This document shows positions 57,009-64,000 of a stretch of 64,000 nt of DNA, piece by piece; position 1 is the first letter of the stretch; each line of letters begins with the position of its first letter. The translations under genes were made by a program, and so were the position numbers. The stretch comes from Parazoarcus communis SWub3 = DSM 12120. GTDB lineage: Bacteria > Pseudomonadota > Gammaproteobacteria > Burkholderiales > Rhodocyclaceae. The DNA lies in the NCBI RefSeq assembly GCF_003226565.1, contig NZ_QKOE01000018.1, positions 33,425 through 97,424 of the forward strand, written 5' to 3'. The notes below the pieces were generated by a model. The model saw nothing but the letters and a program-made list of their open reading frames with translations, searched no databases and was not told where the DNA came from.

Positions 57009-57494
57009 ATGGCATCTTTACAAGACTTCTTCATCAAGATCGCTGGTATCGACGGTGAATCAAAGGACTCCAAACACACCGGCTGGATCGACGTGCTCTC
57101 ATTCAACTACGGCGTATCACAGTCATCGTCCATGTTCACCGGCGGTGGCGGAGGCGTCGGCAAGGCCAACTTCGATGCATTGTCTTTCACACATTATGCC
57201 GACAAGGCCACGCCCAACCTGATGCAGTACTGCGCCTCTGGCAAGCACATCGGCACGGTGGAAGTATCGTGCTGCAAGGTCGGCGATGGCGCCCAGGAGT
57301 ACATGCGCATCACCCTCACCGATTGCATCATCACCCATGCCGGCCCCTCCGGCTCAACCGACGATGCCCGGGTCAAGGAATCGGTTGGTATCTCGTATTC
57401 CAAGATCAAGGTCGAGGTCAAGGAGCAGAACGCTAACGGCTCGATGGGAGCCGCCGTTACCGGCTCGTGGGATGTCAAGCAGAACGTCGCTTAG
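57009..57494 (+). CDS. hcp: T6SS tube protein Hcp (TssD)
   Basis: Inner-tube subunit of 161 residues that forms hexameric rings and is secreted. Start MASLQDFFIKIAGIDGESKD and HTGWIDVLSFNYGVSQS are typical Hcp1 features. GAAAGG provides a ribosome site about 9 bases before the ATG. Directly followed by candidate cargo or accessory genes. Confidence 0.97.
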   Translation: MASLQDFFIKIAGIDGESKDSKHTGWIDVLSFNYGVSQSSSMFTGGGGGVGKANFDALSFTHYADKATPNLMQYCASGKHIGTVEVSCCKVGDGAQEYMRITLTDCIITHAGPSGSTDDARVKESVGISYSKIKVEVKEQNANGSMGAAVTGSWDVKQNVA

Positions 57495-57569
57495 GTGCAG
57501 GCTTGCGGCCGGGGCACGCGCCCTGGCCGCACCTTATCGGATATCGTCATCAGCCGGAGATGCCGCACC

Positions 57570-58004
57570 ATGAGCATCAGCACCATCGAAATCGTCAGAA
57601 AGTGGGAAACCGCCAACGCCACGGTAAGTGTGCTCACGGCCAACAATGGTTCGATCAAGGGCTACGTCCTCGAACGCCCCGGCCCGGATACCACGCAGGC
57701 CGGACTACGCTTGCGCATACCGGAAGGCATCTACAGACTGAAGTGGCACAACAGCAACATCGACGCCGTCAAGCAGCACAACCCAGTCCCGCTCCTCTAC
57801 AACAACCAAGTGTCAGAAGGACGGTACATTCTCATCCACAACGGCAACTATCCGCACAACACCGACGGCTGCCTGCTGGTGGGCGAAACGCGAGGAACCG
57901 ATTTCGTCGGCTCCAGCGTATCCATGCTGCAAACGCTCAAAGCGTTTCTCCAATCCAACGGCATCGAAAACGTCAACCTCTCGATTTCCTCCAGCTATCA
58001 ATAG
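57570..58004 (+). CDS. DUF5675 family protein, candidate T6SS-linked protein
   Basis: Protein of 144 residues without a signal peptide. GLRLRIPEGIYRLKWHN and RYILIHNGNYPHNTDGCLLV match DUF5675, which also occurs in phages. The His...Asp-Gly-Cys arrangement resembles, but is not identical to, the His...SHGC active site of L,D-transpeptidases. Lying between hcp and vgrG, it is a candidate effector or cell-wall-acting accessory; this is inference. Starts 75 bp after hcp, with CGGAGA upstream. Confidence 0.7.
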   Translation: MSISTIEIVRKWETANATVSVLTANNGSIKGYVLERPGPDTTQAGLRLRIPEGIYRLKWHNSNIDAVKQHNPVPLLYNNQVSEGRYILIHNGNYPHNTDGCLLVGETRGTDFVGSSVSMLQTLKAFLQSNGIENVNLSISSSYQ

Positions 58005-58036
58005 CCCATTCCCGAATCCATCCCCATTCAAGCGCA

Positions 58037-58942
58037 ATGTCGAAACCCAACATTCTCAGCCGTGTCGTCTCGATACTCGCCTTCGGGCTAGCGCACCTTC
58101 TTGCAGCCGCCGCCCCAACCAATGGCCAGGCAGCCATCATCGTGCCTGCTGCGTCAGGCATTCTCCATGACGCAACCCGCTCGGCGCAGACGGGGCGCAT
58201 CGAATTCTCGGGAGACGCCAGACTTTCCGGCGTCCTCCAAGCCTACTGGGTTCCCTCATGGCCGGACGGCAAGACCGAGCAGCGGACCCTGTTTCTGCGG
58301 TTCTTCCCCGACCGGCGGTCACTCGACGCCTTGCCGAGCATCGCCGACGACGGGCGCCCCCCGGCATCACCCACGATCATCCAACTCTACCGCGGCACCC
58401 CCACGGCAGGAGACGTGTTCGATACCGAATTCCCCCTCGAAGCCGCCATCCCCATTCTGGATCAGTTCTTTCCCAGCGTGCCGCCGGAGTTCTTCCGCTA
58501 CCGGGAAGGGTATGCGCTCACCCATGTCCGGTTGCGGGTGCGACACCTGTCTTCGTTGATCGAATGCGACAGACGATTCTTCTTCAGCGACTTCTCCAGC
58601 ATCGGCAGGACCGTCGCCGATATCCCGGCATTTCGCCTGCAGGAGACCGTGCGCCAAGCCGAGCAAGAAGCAGGATGCGCCGGACGGGCGCCCTATTACG
58701 AGTACTACCAGCTCAAGCCCGGCGCACCGGATCGGTCCGTCGTGCTCAGACAGACGCCTGACGCCGACAGCGACGCAGTCATGCAACTCGATGCCGGCAG
58801 CCAGGTACTCAAGCTACGGACGGTCAACGACGAATGGGTCGAAGTCGAGGTCTTGCGCAGCGCCCTTCCCGCCGCAGTGAAAAGCACTGAACAATCTTCC
58901 CGCGGCTACGTCCGGCGTGGCGAATTGCAGGTCATCAATTGA
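58037..58942 (+). CDS. Secreted protein with C-terminal SH3b-like domain, function unknown
   Basis: Protein of 301 residues. ATG 58037 opens a signal peptide (VVSILAFGLAHLLAAAAP, cleavage near NGQA). The middle has no recognised fold; two conserved-looking Cys (IECDRR, AGCAGR) may form a disulfide. The last ~75 residues (VVLRQTPDADSDAVMQLDAG, VNDEWVEVEV, GYVRRGELQ) look like a bacterial SH3 wall-binding domain. Position after the DUF5675 gene suggests a cognate periplasmic partner or immunity protein. Confidence 0.6.
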   Translation: MSKPNILSRVVSILAFGLAHLLAAAAPTNGQAAIIVPAASGILHDATRSAQTGRIEFSGDARLSGVLQAYWVPSWPDGKTEQRTLFLRFFPDRRSLDALPSIADDGRPPASPTIIQLYRGTPTAGDVFDTEFPLEAAIPILDQFFPSVPPEFFRYREGYALTHVRLRVRHLSSLIECDRRFFFSDFSSIGRTVADIPAFRLQETVRQAEQEAGCAGRAPYYEYYQLKPGAPDRSVVLRQTPDADSDAVMQLDAGSQVLKLRTVNDEWVEVEVLRSALPAAVKSTEQSSRGYVRRGELQVIN

Positions 58943-59035
58943 CACCATCACGGGCCACGCCACCCCATCCGCGAAATGGATCTTGCACACCAACCGATCC
59001 CTGGCTCATCCGGACCTCAACAGGAATCCAGACTC

Positions 59036-59665
59036 ATGCCTCGCTTACCACATAAGCTGCTTTCATCCCTCCTGCTGTTGCTGCTGCTCGGAGCTTGCGC
59101 CACTTCTCAAGAACAGGCTCCGTTGCCCCCTTCCGATGCCACTACGCCACAGGAGCGGGAACACAAAACCTGGGTCAATGAACGGGATCAAGCCATCCAG
59201 ACGCTTAGACTTGACCCTCATCTCAGCATCACCGAACTCAAGAACCGCGAAACCGTGGTCCGTATCCGTTCGGGCGATCTGTTCCGCAGCGCCAGCACGA
59301 CAATCAATCCGGCTATCCTCCCAGTACTCGAACATATCGCTACAACACTGGGTGCCCACCCAACGCTCGCGGTACGAGTCATCGGCCATACCGATAACGT
59401 CGGACCCGCACAGCAAAACGTCGAACTATCCCTGCAACGAGCCCAGGTCGTGCGTAACGCGCTGATCGAACTCGGCGTAGACGCCGCGCGAATCACTCAT
59501 GAAGGCAAGGGCGACACGGAGCCTCTCACCTCAAACAGTTCGCGTGAAGGCCGCGCAGTTAACCGCCGTGTCGATCTACTGATTCCGGCCTATTCGTTCA
59601 ACGCTACGGCCGAATCTGCCGCGCCCCCACCAAACGACGCGCCATTGGAAAGGACTGCACCATGA
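59036..59665 (+). CDS. OmpA-family lipoprotein (T6SS-associated)
   Basis: Lipoprotein of 209 residues with lipobox LLLGAC. The C-terminal OmpA-like domain (VRVIGHTDNVGPAQQNVELS, AARITHEGKGDTEPL, GRAVNRRVDLLI) holds the usual Asp/Arg peptidoglycan-binding positions. A wall anchor in addition to the OmpA domain of TssL. Its stop overlaps the vgrG ATG (ATGA), so the two are coupled. Confidence 0.85.
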   Translation: MPRLPHKLLSSLLLLLLLGACATSQEQAPLPPSDATTPQEREHKTWVNERDQAIQTLRLDPHLSITELKNRETVVRIRSGDLFRSASTTINPAILPVLEHIATTLGAHPTLAVRVIGHTDNVGPAQQNVELSLQRAQVVRNALIELGVDAARITHEGKGDTEPLTSNSSREGRAVNRRVDLLIPAYSFNATAESAAPPPNDAPLERTAP

Positions 59666-61745
59666 ACCGCCTGTTGTCAGCGTCCACGCCGCTAGGCGAC
59701 GCGCTCTGGGCGGTAAGCCTAACGGGTCGGGAGGCGCTATCCACGCTCTACTGTTTCAAGGTGCGCTTCAAGTCCGCCGAGCGAGATATCGACTGCCAAG
59801 CGCAGATCGGCGAGCGTTGCGCGGTGGAACTGGAAACCGACCGACGCGGCCGGCGCTACCTCAGCGGCCAGATGATCGACTTCGCAGCCATCGGCAAGCA
59901 CGGCCGGCACTGGGTTTATGAGGCCACCGTTGCCCCCCGTCTGTGGCACGCCTCGCGCCGTGCCGGCTTCCGTATCTGGCAGAACCGCAGCGTGCCCGAC
60001 ATCCTTTACCAAGTCCTCGGCGAAAACGCGGTGCGCTTTGACATGCGGCTGAAGGCCACCTACAAGACCTGGACCTATCTCGTCCAGTACAGAGAAACCG
60101 ACCTTACCTTCATCTGCCGCCAGTTGGAACATGAAGGCATCTACTTCTGGTTTGAACATAGCGCCGACGGCGAGACCCTGGTGTTGGCCGATCACTTCTC
60201 GACCCATACCGAATTTCCCGGCTACGCCTCGGTACCCTACTACGACGGCACCGAGGCCCGCGCCGACGAGGACCACTTCGACAGTTGGCGCCTGAGCCGA
60301 CGCGTCGAACCCGGCCGTCTGATCCACACCGACTACGACTTCGAACACCCCTCGGCCAACCTCACCACCGAGCACGCCGACCCCCGCGGACACCTGTTCG
60401 ACCATTACACCCGCTTTCACTACCCCGGCGACTACCTTCAACCTGCCGACGGTCGCCGCTACGCAGCCAACACCCTTGAGCGACTCCAACGTGCACAGGA
60501 GACCGTGCTGCTAGCCGGGCGCGTGCGCGGCGCCGCCCCCGGCCATCGACTCGTCCTGCGCGAACACCCGCGGCCCGACCAGAACCGCGAGCTCCTCATC
60601 GTCGCCGCCAACTACGACATAGCCGACAACGATTACGAAGGCGCCACCACAACCGAGGCTAGCCGCATGTGCATCACCGTCGAGGCCATGCCCGCCAACC
60701 GCCCCTTTCGCCCGCTACTCGCCACCCCAAGCCACGTACCCGCGGCGTCGAGACCGCCATCGTCGTCGGCCCGCCCGGCCAAGAGATCCACACCGACCAG
60801 TACGGCCGCGTCAAGGTGCACTTCCATTGGGACCGCTACGGCAAGAAAGACGGTACCGACACCTGCTGGATCCGTGTCGCCCAACCCTGGGCCGGCAGCC
60901 ACTTCGGCGCCATCCACCTGCCGCGCATCGGCCAGGAAGTCATCGTCGATTTCGAGCACGGCGACCCCGACCGCCCCATCATCACCGGGCGCGTCTATAA
61001 CGCCGAGCAGATGCCCCCCTGGGCCCTGCCCGCCAACAAGACCCAGTCGGGCTTTCTCACCCGCTCCTCCCTGGGCGGATCCGCCGCCAACGCCAACGCC
61101 ATCCGTTTCGAGGATCTGAAGGGCGCCGAGCAGCTGTGGATCCACGCAGAGCGCAACCAGGACATCGAGGTCAAGCTCGACGAGACCCACTGGGTCGGCC
61201 AGGACCGCACCAAGACCATCGACCGCGACGAGACCACCCACGTCAAGCGCGACCGCACCGAGACGGTCGATGCCAACGAAACCATCACCGTCCACAAGAA
61301 CCGCACTGAAACCGTCGACGGCAACGAGTCGGTCACCGTCCACAAGAGCCGCAAGAAGACCATCGACCAGAACGAGACCGACAAGATCGGCAAGAAGTGG
61401 TCGGTCAATGTGGGCACCATCAAGACCGAGACCATCGGCATGGTGTCCATGTTCAACGTCGGGATGATGCACAGCGAGAACGTCGGTCTGCTCCACACCT
61501 CGATGGTCGGTGCCATCCGGGTGGAGGCGACCGGCATGAACAAGACCGAGACAGTGGGCTCGGACCGCAGTACCACGGTCAGCAAGAACGACACCCTCAA
61601 CGTCACCGAGACGCGAAAGGTCAGCGCCAAGCGCATCGAACTCACCGCCAGCGAAGAGCTCGTGCTCTCGTGCGGCGCCAGTACGGTGCGCCTGACCCCC
61701 GCCCTGATCGAGATTCTCTCGACGCTGGTCAAGATCAACGCCTGA
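59662..61745 (+). pseudogene. vgrG: VgrG spike protein (TssI), one frameshift
   Basis: T6SS tip protein of about 694 residues if one frameshift is corrected. Frame 1 encodes the gp27-like part from ATG 59662 (SLTGREALSTLYCFKVRF, ICRQLEHEGIYFWFEH) to about 60725; the -1 frame then continues with PKPRTRGVETAIVVGPPGQE and YGRVKVHFHWDR through the gp5-like needle to 61745. The junction is in CACCCCAAG, where one more C would restore the frame. The C-terminus is a spike of repeats such as DRTETVDANETI; no extra effector domain. May be a true mutation or a homopolymer sequencing error. Confidence 0.85.
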
Positions 61746-61758
61746 CAAGGATCCCCTC

Positions 61759-64000
61759 ATGAGTGGCAAACCCGCCGCCCGCATCGGCGACTCGGTCGTC
61801 AAAGGCAAGATCGTCACCGGCTCGGCCACGGTGCTCATCGGCGACGCCGCCGAAGGCGCAGCCGACCGCTGCCCCACCTGCAAGCCCACCGTCGGGTGGC
61901 CGGTGAACCCGGTGCTCGGGGTCAAGCTGCTGCCGGCCGAGACCGACTTTGCCCTCGTCGCCCCCGCCCCCTTCGCCTTTACCCGCAGCTATGTCTCGAG
62001 CGATGCGCGCGACAGCGCCCTGGGCCCGGGCTGGTCCATCCCCGGCGAGGGCCTCGGGCTGGAGGTCAGCGACACCGCCACCGTGCTCATCGACGCCCAG
62101 GGGCGGCGTATTACCTTCGGTCCGCTCGCGCCCGGCGAGGCCCGCTTCTCGCCGTCCGAAGCGCTGTGGATCCGCCGCGGCGGCCCGGTCGTCCCGCAGG
62201 CCGAGGCGCTGGCGCCGTGGACCGGGCGCTGGGCCTTCATCCCCGAGGCGCTGCAACACCAGCCCGAGGCGATCTTCGTCGTGCGCGGCACCGAGGCCCT
62301 GCACTTTGCCCCCCAGGGTGAGGACTGGCGGCTCGTGGCCGAGTTCGACGCCCACGGCTACCGTACCGAGTTCGCCTGGCGCCAGGGCCGTCCGGCCACC
62401 GTCGTCGATAGCGCCGGGCGTCGCTACCTCTTCTTTTATGTCATGGTGGCCGAGCGCTCGCGCCTGCACGGCGTGGCGCTGGTCCCCACCAGCCCCTCGC
62501 CCTTCGCACCGCGCGATACGCCGCGCACGCCCTACGGTGTCGACCCGCACGCGCCCGAGACCGACTGGCTGGTGCGCTACGACTACGACAGCGCCGCCCG
62601 TCTCGTGGCAGTGCGTGACCGCAGTGGCCAGATCGTGCGTGAATTCACCTGGACCGGCTCCGTCATGGCCGGCCACAGCCAGCCCGGCGGCATCGCACTG
62701 CACTACGCGTGGGACACCCCCGGCCCCGAGGGCCGGGTACTGCGCCAGACCGAGACCGATGGGCTGAGCCGTCAGTTCGCCTACCACGCCGGGCACACCG
62801 AGGTCACCGACAGCCTGGGGCGCACCGAGCGTTACGACTTCGAAGGCGAAGGCCCCGACACGCGCTGGACCGGCCACACCCGCGCCGACGGCTCGCAGCT
62901 GGCCTTCGAATACGACGGCTTCGGTCGTCAGATCGCCAGCATCGACCCCCTGGGGCGGCGCACCACCTCGCGCTACGACGGCCAGGGGCGGCTCACCGCG
63001 CGCAGCCTACCCGATGGCAGCGCCTGGCACTATGCGCTCGATGATGACACCGGCGCCGCGCGTGAGATCCGCGGCCCGGAGGGGCAGACCTGGAAGATCC
63101 AGCGTGATGAACGCGCCCGTCCCGTGCTCGTCACCGCGCCGGACGGCACCACCACCGCCTACACCTACGACGACATCGACCTGCCCGACCGCCCCACCAC
63201 CATCACCGATGCGCGCGGTGGCGTGCGCCGACTCGAGTGGAACCGACTGGGTCAGCTCACCACACACACCGACTGTTCGGGGCGCAGCCACCGCTTCGAC
63301 TACGACGGCGAAGGGCGGCTGCTGGCCGAGCGCAACGCGCTGGGCGAAGCCACCCGCTATGAACATGACCGCCTCGGGCGCGTCATCGCCGTCTATCGCC
63401 CCGACGACAGTCGCATCGCTTACCAGTACGATACCTTGGGCCGTGTCACCCAACTCACCCGCAGCGCCAAGGGCGAGGCGCATCCGCGCACCGACACCCT
63501 GGTGTGGGACCGCTTCGGGCGCCTCACCGCCTATCGCGATGCGGGTGGGCTCACCCAGCGCTACCGCTACGACGTGGCCGGGCGCATGGTCGCCCTCATC
63601 AACGAGAACGAGGCCCAGACCCACTTTGCCTACGATGCGTTGGACCGCCTCATTACCGAGACCGGGTTCGATCGCCGTACCCAGCACTACACCTACAACG
63701 CCGCGGGCGAACTCATCGCCCGCACCGAGGCGAGCCTGCCCGAGGCACCGGTAACGCGTTACGAACACAACGCCGTGGGCCGTCTCATCGCCCGTCACCT
63801 GCCGGCCACCGCGTGTGCGCCGGCGATCACCGAGCATTTCGCCTGGCGCGCCGATGGCCAGCTGGCCTCCTTTACCAGCCCCACGGCCGAGGTACGCTTC
63901 GCCTTCGATGCGGCCGGACGGGTGGTGCGCGAGTCGCAGTCGCATACGAATCAGACCGCGGATCCATGGCACTATGCCTGCGCCCACCGCTACGGTCTTC
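61759..64000 (+). CDS. Rhs/YD-repeat toxin-delivery protein, 3' end beyond window
   Basis: Large Rhs protein, 747 residues visible and still open at the right edge. It begins with a short PAAR-like segment (ARIGDSVVKGKIVTGSATVL), a CPTC pair and the DUF6531-type start (NPVLGVKLLPAETDFAL, FTRSYVSSD), followed by many YD repeats (YDGFGRQI, YDTLGRVTQ, YDVAGRMVA). Rhs shells carry a variable C-terminal toxin, not in view here. It starts 13 bp after vgrG, whose spike it probably caps. Confidence 0.9.
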   Translation, partial: MSGKPAARIGDSVVKGKIVTGSATVLIGDAAEGAADRCPTCKPTVGWPVNPVLGVKLLPAETDFALVAPAPFAFTRSYVSSDARDSALGPGWSIPGEGLGLEVSDTATVLIDAQGRRITFGPLAPGEARFSPSEALWIRRGGPVVPQAEALAPWTGRWAFIPEALQHQPEAIFVVRGTEALHFAPQGEDWRLVAEFDAHGYRTEFAWRQGRPATVVDSAGRRYLFFYVMVAERSRLHGVALVPTSPSPFAPRDTPRTPYGVDPHAPETDWLVRYDYDSAARLVAVRDRSGQIVREFTWTGSVMAGHSQPGGIALHYAWDTPGPEGRVLRQTETDGLSRQFAYHAGHTEVTDSLGRTERYDFEGEGPDTRWTGHTRADGSQLAFEYDGFGRQIASIDPLGRRTTSRYDGQGRLTARSLPDGSAWHYALDDDTGAAREIRGPEGQTWKIQRDERARPVLVTAPDGTTTAYTYDDIDLPDRPTTITDARGGVRRLEWNRLGQLTTHTDCSGRSHRFDYDGEGRLLAERNALGEATRYEHDRLGRVIAVYRPDDSRIAYQYDTLGRVTQLTRSAKGEAHPRTDTLVWDRFGRLTAYRDAGGLTQRYRYDVAGRMVALINENEAQTHFAYDALDRLITETGFDRRTQHYTYNAAGELIARTEASLPEAPVTRYEHNAVGRLIARHLPATACAPAITEHFAWRADGQLASFTSPTAEVRFAFDAAGRVVRESQSHTNQTADPWHYACAHRYGL

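Noticed and set aside
57570..58004. Firm call of L,D-transpeptidase for the DUF5675 protein
   Set aside because: The motif is D-G-C rather than S-H-G-C and spacing is shorter; only a resemblance can be claimed.
60721..60734. Programmed -1 frameshift in vgrG
   Set aside because: CACCCCAAG is not a standard slippery heptamer in the incoming frame and VgrG is not known to use recoding; a one-base C-run deletion or sequencing error is simpler.
61735..63987. Long Gly-rich open frames antisense to the Rhs gene
   Set aside because: They arise from GC-rich codon structure of the Rhs frame, which has uninterrupted YD repeats; the antisense products are low-complexity with no recognisable domain.

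Overview
The window looks like a chromosomal segment of a betaproteobacterium, most likely Rhodocyclales (Azoarcus/Thauera/Aromatoleum relatives). I infer this from GC-rich coding sequence, the gene families present (DUF1841, Bpt-type aminoacyltransferase, YdcH, DUF2189, GreB) and the rnfABCDGE-nth order. No rRNA, tRNA, CRISPR array or insertion sequence was seen. The first and last genes are cut by the window edges.

Left half (1-37 kb), mostly core genome: a cut CBS/DUF294 nucleotidyltransferase and a degenerate 3'-5' exonuclease; an NlpC/P60 hydrolase; an iron(III) ABC transporter whose three genes lie on alternating strands, with a DUF2325 gene divergent from the binding protein; the N-degron transferases aat and bpt; pyrD; a six-gene Rnf ion-pumping electron-transport operon followed by nth and a DUF1841 gene; a periplasmic amino-acid-type binding protein; two tandem small cytochromes c; a MoxR ATPase / EAL-HDOD / VWA operon; a metallo-beta-lactamase-fold ODP-like diiron protein with an FNR-type box upstream; a MarR regulator; a CLC chloride channel; a spermidine-synthase-like protein; htpG behind a clear sigma-32 promoter; a tandem pair of trypsin-like/TPR proteins, the first lacking two triad residues; greB; a YdcH protein; a MetY-type sulfhydrylase; an alpha/beta hydrolase; and a DUF2189 membrane protein.

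Right half (37-64 kb), a type VI secretion system (T6SS): a long leftward block reads tssJ-tssK-tssL-tssM-tssF-tssG-(61-aa orf)-ppkA-like kinase-lipoprotein-FHA/tagH-PP2C phosphatase-tagF-tssE, most junctions overlapping or nearly so. A rightward block reads tssA-tssB-tssC-hcp-DUF5675 protein-SH3b protein-OmpA lipoprotein-vgrG-Rhs. The blocks diverge from an AT-rich promoter region at 53.6-53.8 kb. Kinase, phosphatase, FHA and TagF proteins indicate threonine-phosphorylation control. The ATPase gene tssH/clpV is not in the window. vgrG carries one frameshift; Rhs runs off the right edge.

The best leads for less-described biology are the Hcp-VgrG intergenic cassette (a DUF5675 protein with a His...Asp-Gly-Cys motif plus a secreted SH3b protein), the 61-codon gene translationally coupled inside the T6SS operon, the pseudoprotease/protease TPR pair, the pseudo-exonuclease, a cysteine cluster in the iron transporter ATPase, and the FNR-box/ODP-protein pairing.
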